From Penicillium oxalicum (Eukaryota; Ascomycota; Eurotiomycetes; Eurotiales; Aspergillaceae), in NCBI RefSeq assembly GCF_001723175.1, contig NC_064651.1, forward strand, positions 558,001 to 622,000: a stretch of 64,000 nucleotides of DNA, written 5' to 3'. Below the pieces are notes generated by a model. It was not told the origin of the DNA, searched no databases, and saw only the letters and a program-made list of their open reading frames with translations. The first letter of the stretch is position 1. Every line of letters starts with the position of its first letter. A program made the position numbers and the translations under genes. Shown here piece after piece: positions 23,112 through 35,967 of this stretch.

Positions 23112-24331
23112 TTATCGAGTTTCACCACTCACCAACAGCACTACACTCCCCAACTGTCGTCGCAAGTCCTCCTTGTCCACATCGTGCGTATCCTCCACCT
23201 CCCCCCACATGTCAGTCTGCCATTTGACTTCAAGATTGGCCGCCTCGGCCGCCTCCTCCAGACCAAACTTCTTCACCCCCGGTCGCTGCAAATGCCGGAA
23301 ATTCTCGCTCCACTCCACCATCAATCGAACCGCCACCAGGAGACTCTTCGAGGCCAGGATCCCACGCTCCACACCCGCCAGATCATGCGCACTCAGCTCG
23401 TACAACCACGTCCGGATACTGTCCTGGGTGGCCTGGGGCTGAGACACCGGCATGATACTCTCGGTGTCGAGGATGGGGACAATCTCCAGACCGGGCCACA
23501 CCTTGGTCGACAGGAAGCCCATGAGATCCTTGGCGACGCGCATTTGAATCTGGCGGAGAGTTTCCACCTGACCGGTCTCGCCGACCCGATCGAGGGCGTT
23601 ATAGGTGCGCTCCGGCTCCCAGCAGAGTAACGTGTCTGTCTCGAGGTAGCGCATCGCCGTGGTGACGATCTGATCGCGGGTAGTTCGTTCGCCGCTCGCA
23701 TCTTCGCGGACAATGTCGGCAGCGCGGGCGGCCAGGGAGGTGAGTGGGATCAGGTGGCTCTTGAGCGCGTGTTGGGCCGAGGTCATGACATCCCATTCGA
23801 GGGCGATGGCGTGAGCGAGGTGTGGTTTGGTCGGAGGAATTGAAAGAATATCCTTGTTGGGAGTGCGAACAGGACGCTTGTCCAACAATACTTGGTATTC
23901 ACCTGTGATGAGAGAAAGAGCGCAAGAGAGAAAGATGATTAGTTTCAATGACACTCCATTTGCAATTCCCGTCCGACCGGTATTGGTGCTTGCCCATATC
24001 TCACACTCCATTAGAAGGGAAAAAAACGAAACACACCAGTCTTTCCATGAACATGGACATCTTTCCAAAAGCGCTTCTTCAACGGCGATGGTTTCTTCAC
24101 CTGCGACACACCCTGCCCGTCTCCCGTCGACGAGAGAGAATCCCGTGTCTCACTGGAGGATGAAGAGGCAGGCGCAGGTGCCTGGGGTGGTGGACCATGA
24201 GCTGTGATGGGGTGTGCTACGGCGGCCCTCGAGGGTGATGAGTGAATGTGGCGGTGACAAATTGCGACACGTTGACGCGGTGTGGACAGAAAGCGAGTCG
24301 CCAGCATGTTCCGTGTGAAACAGCTCGCCAT
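23112..24331 (-). CDS. ATP12: F1-ATPase assembly chaperone ATP12
   Basis: Mitochondrial matrix chaperone that binds the F1 alpha subunit and delivers it for assembly of the ATP synthase catalytic head. Exons are 24037-24331 and 23112-23902 (361 residues), with a 134-bp intron GTGTGT..TCACAG. The N-terminus is a typical presequence, rich in Arg and Ser with no acidic residue in the first 40 positions. The ATP12 domain starts near residue 85 with KKRFWKDVHV, followed by YQVLLDKRPVRTPNK, AIALEWDVM and, later, LLCWEPE and VKKFGLEEAAE. Length and motif order fit the family, and the frame is intact. It lies upstream of OSBP on the same strand. Confidence 0.95.
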
Positions 24332-27114
24332 GTTGGAGAAAGAGGGAGGGGGTGGAGAGAGAAAAGAGAAGAAATGAAGGAGGATGGAAAGGGAGTGGTC
24401 GTTTGTTTTGGAGTCCTCGCCAGCGATGGAATTGCAGTTTGCGAAAATGAGGAGCGGACTTGGGCCATGGCAGGCCGGAACTTTTTCCGAGTCTCGGCCC
24501 GCTGGGAGGAGGATTTGGTCCGCGCTTTTTGCCGTTTGATTCCAGTTGGGAGGTGTTGCAGCACCAAGAATCGATGAATGAATCATTCTCAGTATGATGG
24601 CCTTTTAATACATAGCCGTGTTATATTCTTTTTAAAAAAATATCCCATGTGGTACATTGACTGGCCTCGAGTCAGTGAAATGCAAACGAACAAAGCTAGA
24701 AGGACCGTTATCCATACCGCAAGATTTCGCGAAGATCGAAACATTTTGATTCAATCTATGCCAAGCAACCGTGATAAACTCGACCATTCGTCCGACCGGA
24801 CCTGACAACCCATTCAGACGTGTCTAAATCTGCTTCAAAACCATATGGAGTGCGCATAAAAAGACACAATCAGCAACCGTTGACAGCAATCCCATGTCGA
24901 GACGGATCTCCATCCACTTTGAGTATTTCTTTTTCCCTCCTCTCTTCCCTACTTACCACGCCGTCCAAATAGGTAAACTCTCATAGAAATCATTCAACTC
25001 TCTCCTCCCCCTACCTGATAGATCAAAAGCTCTATCACAGTTGACTAAGTCATAGAGAAATTATTCTATCTTAACCTCGCGATTCCCTGCACAGTTCCAC
25101 TCAACGAATCCAGTCAAACACCAACTTACCTCTTTCTTCATAGGAATCCGTCCAGCCATCACCGCAAGTATGAGGTGAATACATCGAAATTACAGTCGAA
25201 TGAGAAAGACTGACAAATTTTGGCCCTTGTCATGTAAGCGTGAAGAGTAGTAGATCTATGCAACATTTCATCGATATTTGAAGGAACGGGGACGGGAACG
25301 GGCTTGTAGGAATTGTAAAAATTCAAAAGGGTCAATCGTAAGGCGAGCTAGATGCCGGCTCTACAGTTTGAACCTTCTTACTTGACCCTAATAGTACGTG
25401 GACTATCGATGGAGACGGACAAGATGTATGGTTGAAAAGGACACCGAGGTCACTTTTCTAAACTACAGTCAAGAGTCCAGAGAAGACTCGTGTTGAATAT
25501 CGCTAGATTCTGTTCATGACGAATCTAAAATTGAGCTTATAAAATTGTGTCGAAGAAAGGAAACGATGAAACGATTAGTCTTTTGAAAAACACACGTGTT
25601 GAAATAGCACCAGCATCTCATTGAAGATTAAATGCAAAAATCATGTGGTACGTGGGTGAGAGGGAGAAAATTAAAAAAAAAATAACGGTGCACAATAAAC
25701 GCGCACCACCCCATGCTTTTGTATTTTACACAGAAAGCAATGTTCAAAAGTAAAACACATGGAAAGAAAAGCACACAACAGAAGCTCTCGAGCGAAGAGG
25801 GGGAATATCGCAAAGTATCATCATGACCGCAGTTTTGTCCAATCGCAACTATCCTTTTGGGGGAGGAAAACACAGAGCAAGGGATGACAGGTACGTCTTT
25901 TTGGCCGGGGGGTTTTTTTTGATGATTCCATCAGATGCAAAGAAGGGGAGAGACGAGCGGAAAGAAACCAAATCAAGCAGCAGTGAGACGGCCAACCAAA
26001 GGTGGTAATGTCACGCATCAAATTGTGTCGCATCACGTAGTTTTGGATCGGGCGATGAAATGCCAGCGCTGTGGTTTGATCGAATCGAGGGTGCACATCT
26101 GGATACCATAGCTGAAGCTCGATTGATCTCTCCCGTGAGAAGGGAGAGATACGAGGAGGTAAACAGCGGCATGCTGTTTGGCCACCGCTCTCCTTCGAAT
26201 CCCCCACGGCTGCAAACTGTCATAATCAACAGGGCAGGGGAGAGGCACTTAGTGGGAAGAAAAGCCCAAGACAAGCATAAGAGAGGAAGAAATTGAAACA
26301 TAGTCGCACACTGCCTCAGCGAAAAAAACGAAAACAGGCAAGAAAAAAGAATTTTCAACAGAAAAGTAAAAACAGAAAAAACCTCCCATTTCAAATTCCT
26401 AGGCAAAGCGCCCGACACATCTAAAATCAAGTTCTGCAAATAACACGGACATTGCAGTTCACATATAGATCAAGTAAAAATGGTCGTCACGGCATTTCAT
26501 CGTAAAGGACTAAAGAGAGAGAGAAAGACGAGAGTTTCGAGGGGTCGAATCTTTGTCTTCTTCGCTCTCTTTGCCCCGAGTGAGAGAGATACAGAAAGTC
26601 AATAAAGAAGAGCTCGCGCGCAAGCCACGACCAGATTGTCCGACCTGGTTTTGGTTGTGCTTGCCAGGTTTGAATCGAGCTAGAGGCAGGAAGCCGATCG
26701 CCGACCAGGCAATGCCGGATGAGGGGGAAGAGGGGGGGGGGGGGAGAGGTCGCAAGACGTGCCGGAGTCCGTTATGCAGGCCATGCGAACAAGGGGAAAG
26801 TGCTTTCGGCCCGTTTGGTTGGTCCTTGATAACGATCAGGGCTCCGCCGGAACGGCTAGCGTGAGTAGGTAGCATGTATGCCTCTCTTTCCAGCGATCGT
26901 CTGGAGACGCAATCGCACGCCCGCAGCTCTTCACATGCCCCATTCGCAATGTGCTTGCCAGTACCGTTGGCACAGCGATCGAGAGAAGAAGGGGAGAGAA
27001 AGAGGGGGAGGGAGAAGGTGATTTAGGCAGTTGCAATCACGTTTCAGTTCCCTCTGGCCCAGACCCAGTCGATCCCAATACAGACTGCGGCAGGGAAAAG
27101 TACACGATGCCCAC
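24332..27114. other. 2.8-kb gene-free stretch
   Basis: No coding gene is recognised between the ATP12 start and the glycosyltransferase stop. Frames are short, and several consist largely of GA/CT-rich low-complexity sequence. A G13 run lies at 26732-26744. The part next to 24332 should hold the ATP12 promoter. Confidence 0.55.
26732..26744. repeat. Mononucleotide G13 run
   Basis: Thirteen consecutive G on the plus strand, about 370 bp downstream of the glycosyltransferase stop codon. Confidence 0.9.
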
Positions 27115-29871
27115 TCATTTCGTGAGATAGCTGGGGTAGTAGGGCTGTTTGGTGCGATCGGCATCCGTGCGTTTCTTCATCCGCTCGGCGTCATAATCGT
27201 CCGCGCCATCACGGCTGCCCCAAGTGGTCTGGACGAAGGAAACCCGAGATGTTAGTCGATGGTAACTCTGGAACGGCAAGGGAAAACGATCGAAGTAAAA
27301 TTTCGCCCGATAAACGCAGGCTCATCTTCCTCCAATGAAAGCCCATGGATGGGAAGAAAAGCACTCGGAGAAACAAGAAGAGAAATCGGATATGGCACGG
27401 AAAGAAAGAGTGGGCGGAAAGCCCGTCTGCACGAGGGAGGAGTCCGCGATCATAGCGTATTGCGAGGAACGCTGGCGTGTCCAAGAAGAGACAAGACCGG
27501 TGAAAACAGGCTCCCGAGGTGGAAAGCACGAACCGAGGAAAAAAGAATTAAAAAAAAAAAATTCAAGGAGAGAGGGGCTCGGCTGTTCGACTCCACTCGA
27601 CTGGCCGAGGAGCTCCCAGCCGCGGGATGTGCAGTCGCATAGTCATCTTTGCGAACCATACAAGATGAAAGAGAAGAGATGGGGAGGAAGAGAGACAGAG
27701 AGACAAGCGGATTTAGAGGAAAAGAGGGGAAGTGGTTCAAAAAGAAAAACAGAAGGGTATACAAAAACCAAAATGAAACCCACGAGCAACCCGAGGAGGA
27801 AAACCAAAGTAAAAAGACACTTACCACATTCAAAGTCATCACAGCATACATCTTGATGGCTCCGTGGAAATAACCGAAGAGAATCGAGACCGGGAGAAGG
27901 AATACATCCACTGGATAGCGGATATAGTGACCCAGCAACTTGATCCACTTGCTCGTAAACATCCACATGTAGAGAAAAGTCATGGCGCGATCGTGCGAAA
28001 CCTCGCCCCAGCTTGCCGTGCCCTTGTGGCACAGCCAAACGAGCAGCAGATCTCCGAGCAACGCCGGAGGAGACAAGGTCGTCAAGTGAACCGCATAGGC
28101 ACTCCATGGCTGGCGACTGTCAAGTCAACAGAAACAATGTCAGCTGCGGTCGAGCAATGCAAGATGATGGGGATGGTAGTTGCCCCCCCCCCCCCCCCCA
28201 AAAAAGGAGGGGACAAGTAGTGATGTTGGGGGGAGCAACGAAACGGAAAGACATTACGGAGTAAAAAAATCAAAAACAAAAAAAAAGTAATAGGAAAACC
28301 ACGAGGGAGAGAGGCAGAAGTAAAGCACAGTCATGTCCTCTCAATCTCGCTTTCTTTTCCTCTCAAAAGCAACAGAAAGACCGTGCAGTCCGACACGATC
28401 AGAGGCTGCCGCAGGAGTCAACCGGATCTCAGAAAGCGGCGGTGATTTCCGAAAGTGCGCTCAGCGAGGAATGGACCAGCGCCACCGAGATGGTACTTTT
28501 GCCCTGTTTCGCCTACCCCGGTCGGGGATAGAAAGAGACTGCAGCAACGCGCAGATGTATCCTGCCGGCTGTATGCACGAGCTCCAATGCGGACACATAC
28601 ATGGGACAGTGCCTCTCCCAATGATGTTCATCGCAATGAAAGGGGGGGGGGGGGGGGGGGAAGACCCGACAGAAGATGATGTTGCCATTTGCTTCGGATC
28701 GCACTATACCGGGAACCAATGCAAAATGCAGGACAGGGGGGAATCATTGCAGAGAAATGGGCAAGATTGAGGAATGGGAAGAAATGAATGTAGCCAAAAA
28801 AGAAAAAAAAGGAAAGAAGAAATCACGGAATCAGGGAAATCAAGACCACTTACTACCAGATGTGTTTTTCGTGAAACATGCTCGTCAGGTTGCTGCGCCA
28901 ATTGCTGCGAGACCAGCGCGCGCATTGCTTCAGGAAAATAGGATTGTCTTCCAGGGTCGTGAGCACCTCGGCCTCGGGTGATATTGCATATAAGTCTCCC
29001 ACCCGTGCGAGACCATCCAGCGAGTGATGAAGTTGTCATCGTCCGCGTTGAGCTGATACTTGCCCCACCACCACTCTTCGTTGGTGAAAGCGTAGGTGAA
29101 GCCCTCGTCCTGCAGGATCTTGGTCCGGTATGCCACGGTTCGGCCGGACATGCACGGCAGGCCTCCGTCTATGTTCGTGGTGGCCCCACAGTCAAAGTTG
29201 CGTCGTTCGAGATACAAGGCGCCTAAGAAACCCCAGATGCGCTGGGTGACACTGGGCGAGGCCGCGCGACGCAGGCGCTGGCAGGTGACGACACCTCCAT
29301 ATCGCTCATCCTTTTCAAAGGGTGCCAGAATCCAGGGCAAGACGGTAGCGGGCCAGCTCACATCGTCGTCGGCCAACAGGGTGATGGCCGTGCGAACTTC
29401 GGGGATGGCCCGAGTCATCTGGCGCCGCTTGTTGGGATGGGTCACGGTGAAGAGGCGAATGCGGGACTCGGAGGCAGGCATGGCGCTCAGCATCTTTTCG
29501 GCTCGCTTGCGGTTGGCCTCGATGGTGACCAGAAGAATTTCATACGGCTGGTTTTCCAACACGGATCGGATCGTCTCGACCAATTCCTCTCCGCAACCTT
29601 CAAGGGTGGGGATGATCACCGTCACATCCTGGGAAGTAAGCTTGGGATTCTCGGGGGGCGGAATGGGCTTAAAAGTCCAGAAAGAGAACAGGTTGACCAC
29701 GAGGCGGAGATAGCGATAGCAACTGGAGGAGGAAAGCGTGTACAAGTCAGTCTCTGATGCTTTGATGTTGACAACGATAACCCCAAAATTTGGGCGTGGC
29801 TTATGGGAGGCGGAGATTGGCAATTGAACTGACAATAGCGCGACAAACGCTCGCAAGAATGGGAACGTCAT
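27115..29871 (-). CDS. Family 2 glycosyltransferase, Cps1/polysaccharide-synthase type
   Basis: Predicted membrane-bound processive glycosyltransferase that polymerises a sugar from a UDP-sugar; homologues are called Cps1 or hyaluronan-synthase-like, and the polymer made here is unknown. Exons are 29834-29871, 28854-29722, 27825-28116 and 27115-27228 (437 residues once the frame is closed). Splicing exon 1 to exon 2 gives a continuous hydrophobic N-terminus (FPFLRAFVALFCYRYLRL), which supports the start at 29871. Catalytic signatures: TVIIPTLEG near residue 48, ADDD near 131, GGLPCMSGRT near 200, LNADDDNF near 240 and QCARW near 281. Membrane segments lie in exon 3 (PPALLGDLLLVWL, VDVFLLPVSILFGY). 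The tail TTWGSRDGADDYDAERMKKR is a family hallmark. One base is missing near 28971-28977, after MQYHP; adding one G gives HPEAEVLTTLEDN and a total length divisible by three. The 737-bp and 596-bp introns are unusually long for this window. Confidence 0.9.
28184..28199. repeat. Mononucleotide C16 run in GT2 intron
   Basis: Sixteen C on the plus strand (G in the transcript) near the 3' end of the 737-bp intron 28117-28853 of the glycosyltransferase gene. Confidence 0.9.
28642..28660. repeat. Mononucleotide G19 run in GT2 intron
   Basis: Nineteen G on the plus strand (C in the transcript). This is a second tract in the same 737-bp intron, of opposite base polarity to the first, so the two could pair in the pre-mRNA. 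Confidence 0.9.
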
Positions 29872-30431
29872 TGTGTCTTGGGTATGGCTTGAATTTGTCC
29901 ACAGACTTCGGCTGTTTTTTTTTCCCCTTCTTCTTTCTTTCTCGAGTGCGAAAAGAGTTCTTGAATTCCCTCGAATGCCTCTTTTTTTTCTTTTCTTTTT
30001 TGGACACAGAAGCTGACTGCTTTCTTTACCGATGCGAAAATAGCTGTCGTCTTGTCACCAGCGTTAGCCGTATCACTCCACGGCCTATGTTCTGCCCAGC
30101 TTATCCTCACTCACCTGATTCGTCTCGCAATCGCGTATTCTCGCAACCAACTTTTGATAGTTGCTCCGAGGCAATGAGTGAGCAAAAGGGGGAGGGAAGA
30201 CCGGAGCTCGGATGAGGCGCAAAGAGAGTGAGGAAGCAGAAACGAATGTCGATGATTGACACAGCTTCCTCAACCAGCCCAGATAATTGGGAAGAGATAG
30301 GGAGGAAATGAAGCGGGATGGAGAAGAAGAAAGAGGGAGAGAGGGAGGAAGAAAAAGAATAGAAGAAGCCAGAATTGATGAACGGGCGTCCATGGCGATT
30401 AATTTGTAGGCACATGCTGTCGACAATGTTT

Positions 30432-30445
30432 CCCCCCCCCCCCCC
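30432..30445. repeat. Mononucleotide C14 run
   Basis: Fourteen C on the plus strand, about 560 bp upstream of the glycosyltransferase start codon. Confidence 0.9.
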
Positions 30446-33400
30446 TCTCTCCCAAAAAGCCTCATGGAGGGTTGATGTTGGAAAATGTATTTTTGAATTT
30501 AAGAATTTCAAAGTTAAGATAAAAGCGAAAAAGCAAATATCGAAAAACAAAAACAAAAAAAAATCATAATTATAAAATGATTTTGATGCGAAAATAGGGC
30601 CATGGACGTTGAGAATGGCCGAGTGCCCACTCGCTCCCGGGCTCAGGAAGATAACCCGGAGCAGATAAGTGCACTAGTCCAGGAGAAAGATAGACTTAGA
30701 GTATGGATCGAACGCGACAGAGCACCAAAAACCAAAAGGGAAAAAGGAAGAAAAAAAAAGAGAAAAAGAGAGAGAGAGAGGAAACAAGACGGCTCGAGAA
30801 TGAGCGAATCCCTAGCCACAATTCAGATGGCCTTGGGAAGTCTCCATGATCGTTTTGAGATTGCTGCAGGTGTAATTTTGCCTCGTGCGTCAGAGAGCGA
30901 GAGACCCTGAATCTAGATGGATGCATTTCGAGAGTGGAGAGGGATTAGCGGCGGCCCATGCAGCGCAGTGACATGGAGTGGAGGAGACTAACGGGAGAAC
31001 GCACGGAGGATGAGCGATGGTTAGGTTTGTTTTTTTTTTTCTTTTTTGGTTTCATTTCCCCCCCCCATCCCCCCCCATCTTGCCTTTTAATTGTCTTTTT
31101 CCATTTTCTTTTGTCTTTCTTTTTGAGGGGAGGAGGGGGGGGGGGCCATTCATGACAATTCTGCTCGGATTTTCCCGATACCATCGCCTGATACATTATC
31201 GTGGATTGCAGAGACGGGGATGGTGTTCTGTAGAGGGTATAGCATGATATCTAAAGATTACGAGTCTCTGGTCCGTCATCAGAAGACGTAAAACCGGTAG
31301 CGAGGCCTGGTCGGTAGGAAAGAAAGTAGAAGAGTTACGGACAACACTCTGATCGTGCACACTATCAGCGAGTCATGAAGCACAACCGAGCCTGTGTAGG
31401 TGAACACCCGTCCGAGACGCGCAACATTTCAAGACATCTTGAGTCATCATCTCCTCGCGGCCCTCTCCGGCCACAGCGACAAGAATAGACATCACGCTTC
31501 CGTCTTGCTCTCTGTGCTGGTCAAGCCTTTGTCGAGCCTCCCTGGTGCGATGCAGGACTGCATACGTAAGGCAAGCCAGTAGGGACTAGGAAAGGTTCAG
31601 GAGCCCTCGGTCGGATCAAGGGTCGCTAGCTGTGCCGGTGCCATCCTCTTCTGGGTGCGAAGTTTACCATGGTCTTTGCCCTGTCCGAGGCCCTTCCTGT
31701 GCAGTGCATCATGCGCCCAGTTCTCACTGCCGAAAGTCTGCTGCGCAGCCAGTGAGGTGCGAAGGTCAAAAGTTTCTCGCTCCGAATCATTCTGCGTAAC
31801 GGGCTGGGTCAACCCTGACGGACATGGCGACCCCGATAAGAGTCCCAGGGGGCGATCGGCATCCTCTTTGGTTCGTCAAATCTTGTTTTTTTATAGATGC
31901 TGGGCTCATGGGTATTACGATGAAGGTGCAGGATGGGAGAATATGTCCGTCAGTCACTACATTGGTATTGTGTCTAGTGTATACAGTGATGTATTCATTA
32001 TCCAAGCATCCTACATGGATGTACATTGGGGCAATACTACGACACCTGTTGAGACTGGTTTACTGCCCTTGATGTTGGATAGACGCGCATACGGTCGCGC
32101 GATCTACCATACCACACCAACACGGTCCAAGTTTTGGTTCTGTTGTGGTGTCTTGCGTTGATGTGTCCCAACAGGAGGGGGTCGTCTGATCCCCCTCGAT
32201 GAGCACTATGAATCGACTGTGCTCATTGCAACATGTGTAAAAGAGTTTCTTGTCCGATTCCAATTCCATGGATTGCGTGGGGTGCGTGAGTTTGGATGCG
32301 CTGGGTGTGCGACCAAGCGTCAGCTGGGCCGCGCCCCATTCCTGTCCTTTTTCCCACCCGCCTCCTCCTCCATTCTTTTTGGTCTCCACTCTCTCGGCCG
32401 CGCGTGAGCGAGTGCGAAGATATGGTGGTGCATCTGCATGGCTGAGGAAAGTTCTTGCATCTGAAAGATTCAGCGGAGGAGACAGAGAGGGAAGAACGAC
32501 AAGGAGAGGGGAGAGAAGAGAGAGAGAGAGAAAGCGCGGAGGCTGTTCTGCGTGGCACGATATTACTCTTGTGGCGACTATCAACAGGAGAGACCAGCTT
32601 GCTCGTTGTACGGAGTTTGCCTTGTGTGCAAATGCATGGAGGTTTCTTTTCCGACCACGCGCATGGGCTATCATGCGACGTTGACCTTGTGGATTCCATG
32701 TACATTGCCGCGCCTCCTCGAGGCAACCTGCTGCTGGTCTTGGAAAGCCGAGCCTCCCGGTGTGTGTCCAGATGAGACCCACCACTCTGACTCGCGCTTG
32801 GACGGTTTTCTCGTCGCAGGTACAAGAATGCGATCGACCGAGACTGGCTTGGGCTCGATGAAGAACAGGAAATGGCTGCGTGATGATATTGATCGTCAAG
32901 AAGTAAACACCACCGTGAGGAAAAGGTGTAGAAATGGGTTCAGAGTGCAGGTCGGCTTGACCGAAAGGGGGAGGTTTCCAGCATCTTGAAATGGGCAAAC
33001 TATCGTCTCGAGTCACCTTTGGAAAGTGAACGTTGGATGTACATCCTACACCCCCGATCGTTGACCTTCGAATGGGCTATTGTCAGCCTCTCGGCACCAG
33101 AAGATGGTGCGATTTCACCAGCAGATGTGCGAATCCTCCAAGAGTCCCTTTTACTGCACCAGGGCCACCACTGCGACGCTCGCTCACCAATCCCTGCGCA
33201 CTGTCTTCTCGCCTCTAGTGAACAGCCCCCTCTGATAGAAACCAGCATCGTAAAGCACCAAAATTGAAATGAACCTCCCCATCTCCGGTTCTACACGCGA
33301 GGTTTCCCCTTTCAGACAAGAGGCGTTGCACGTCCGAGAGGAGGTGCTGAGCAAAAGGGTCACGGACCACCCTCATTGGTGCCCAGCTCTCGACTCGGGA

Positions 33401-34137
33401 AACCCTTTTCCTGCTGCACGGTCCAGCTGGTCTCCGATCGACGATGGAAAGATCATCATCCAGAGCTGCAGCTGCATCTGAGCTCTGCTGGACAATGTAT
33501 CACTGGACCGTCATATTGATTGTTTGACAGGCTCGCTCGAGAGTGGTGGCAGCCGCCAAGCCCCCTTTAGCCCCCCGGGCAACGTTCAACGATGAGGAAC
33601 GTGTTGAAACCGGGGTTGACAGGGATGGTGCGATTAGCGTTCGCGGTTGATATGATCGAAAGACGGGCGCCTTTATCCGGGGAGCCTCCGGGGGCCTCGA
33701 GGGTCAATTGTAGTGAGTGGAAAGAAAAGAAGAAATAGAAAAAATACGATATGCTGCCAAACAGGCAGAGACACTCTCCGGAAGTGTACATACGCACCTG
33801 TCATTCAGGTGCATCGGGACGACAGTCGCCTTATCGTGCGAGAGTACTCTCGTCCACTTGTCCTCCAGCAGGGATCGAAAAAGAGCATACTGATACGCAG
33901 AGATTTGTATTTCACGTCTAGTATTAATTACAACTCGCCCAAGAAAGGTGACCCAATGCTCTGATCTTCAAGAAACCATCAACTAGAGTACAACTATGAT
34001 CTAAGGCCATCGTCTTGAGATACTCTTCCATTCACCTGGCATCTGGCCAAGCCAGCCAGCCGACTAGCGCCACGCAATGGGTTTTGGATTTTGCTCAGCC
34101 AGTCCACCACTGGAGGAGCACTCTGTCTTGATCCAGT

Positions 34138-34154
34138 CCCCCCCCCCCCCCCCC
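34138..34154. repeat. Mononucleotide C17 run
   Basis: Seventeen C on the plus strand inside the gene desert. Confidence 0.9.
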
Positions 34155-35622
34155 TCTTATCAACCACCATTGACTTTTCACAACGACAACAGTACAATTG
34201 CTATTACTATTATTGTCATTACGATCATGATTAGTAATACCCCGCTGGGGATAAAAATTCGTGGGGCATTCGCAGCACGCCTTCTCACTGTTTTTTCTCA
34301 AAGCTCTCTCCCCTCTTACTCCAAGTGATATACTTACCCGACGTACCGGCCAACGCAGACCACCAGCCCGTGGCAATAGCACCACATCAAAAGAACCAGA
34401 GACCAGAGCCTTCAAGAAACCATCTCAACCATTCTTTTGGCCCTTCTGGATCGCCGGCCTTGTAGACAAGATTACAGTATCGACCGGCACGGTATATCTA
34501 TACAGTACCGTACTGCATGGCAAATGCATCATCGGATCATCGGCCGTTGACTGTGGCGCCGTCCACTTGGCTTTTTTTTTTCTTTTTTTTTTCTCTCAAC
34601 TGTCGCCATTCACCAGTCGCCTGTTAAAAGTCATCTGACTATGTGGACGGAATTATTCCGGGTTTCTCCTTGAAGATGCTCGATTCGTAGATAGGACGTT
34701 GTAGATGTGAAATGCACCGATAGTGATACTATCTTAGGGTAGTCTTTTAAAAACTTGGAACCTTGTGCGCAATATGAAGACCCCTACAAGAAGCCTCCCG
34801 TCTCACTCTCAAGTAAATCTGGTGCCACTATCGCCGATACCAATACCTATTTGAGTAGTCCGAATACACACACACACCTGGAACAAGCTATAAGAATCTA
34901 GTACAAAGACGGAAGAGTAAAAGAGGAAAAGAAAAAGAAAAGAAAGATATTGCGGAAATGGACAAATTGGGAAAGGGCAGGGCAGGGGGGGGGCTACTAG
35001 CCAAAAAAAGTCCCGTACCGTACCCACTTGCGCACATAAGTTTACTTCGTAGTCATAAAACACTCAGCAGCATCCATCTTCATTCTGCCTCCACCTCTGC
35101 AACAGGAGGTACTTTTAGCGTCCATCACGACCGTCTTAGCCGAGTGTGGTTTTTGAGGATCCCGCACGGAGAATGTCGAGGGAGAGAGAGAGAGATCATC
35201 GCTGGATCTTATATCCGATACCGTTTTGCATCCGGCTTGCAGGTGGGTGATGGAATTGGGTTATCTTTGTTGTTGGAAGGGAGAGGTGAGTGGTAGATTT
35301 GATTTATTTGAGTACTTGAGTACTTGACTCTTGGCGATAAAGTTGTTGTATGGATGGTTGATTGGAGGGACTATATATTATATTGATGGACGTACTATGT
35401 GTACACAGCAGTGCTTAATCAAGTCGTCGCCATTACGAACCACCCAATCGGAGAATACCCTCCTCTACTCTTCAACAAGGGCTGGGGGATTTGTGACGAA
35501 CCATGAATTAACTGTCTAGATACCATTTCTTCACGGTCCTGCGAGAATATGAGTGAACTATCGTGCATGATTAGAGGGTAATGGGTCTGTAGGGAACATA
35601 GGGAACTAGTAGGAACCTACGA

Positions 35623-35646
35623 CGTAGTACGTGACTACGTACTACG
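35623..35646. repeat. Inverted repeat, 10-bp arms
   Basis: CGTAGTACGT and its exact reverse complement ACGTACTACG are separated by four bases (GACT). The element could fold into a small hairpin or be a dyad binding site. It lies in the gene desert with no gene nearby. Confidence 0.8.
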
Positions 35647-35946
35647 AACAGACCATGCATAAGTGGGTAAAAAGCTTGGACAAACAAGACAATCTCGTCT
35701 ACATACCTTGAAGGAGTCTTTTCGCACCAAGACTAGTCCTGGCACTAGCAAGGACTGTAGTATTGCATGGAAGTGATGATCATACTCTAGTGCCGGTGGG
35801 TTCGTTAGTCTAATACCCGTTTATGCACCTATCGTGTCAGGAGACGGTCGGATCAGGATTGATAGGGGCCTAGTCCTCGTACTGTCGGTCGGTTCGCACG
35901 GGAACTCGTTATGTTCAATGTGGAGCATCGAGTATCGGGAAAGACA

Positions 35947-35967
35947 GGGGGGGGGGGGGGGGGGGGG
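35947..35967. repeat. Mononucleotide G21 run
   Basis: Twenty-one G on the plus strand, followed by a GA-rich stretch to about 36000. Confidence 0.9.

Noticed and set aside
24332..27114. GA/CT-rich frames that look basic or Ser-rich
   Set aside because: They are products of purine- or pyrimidine-rich tracts, are open in several phases and have no motifs.
32060..33016. 318-codon minus-strand frame in the gene desert
   Set aside because: Several equally open frames overlap it in other phases. The translation lacks domain signatures, secretion signal or sensible composition, and no splice pattern supports it.
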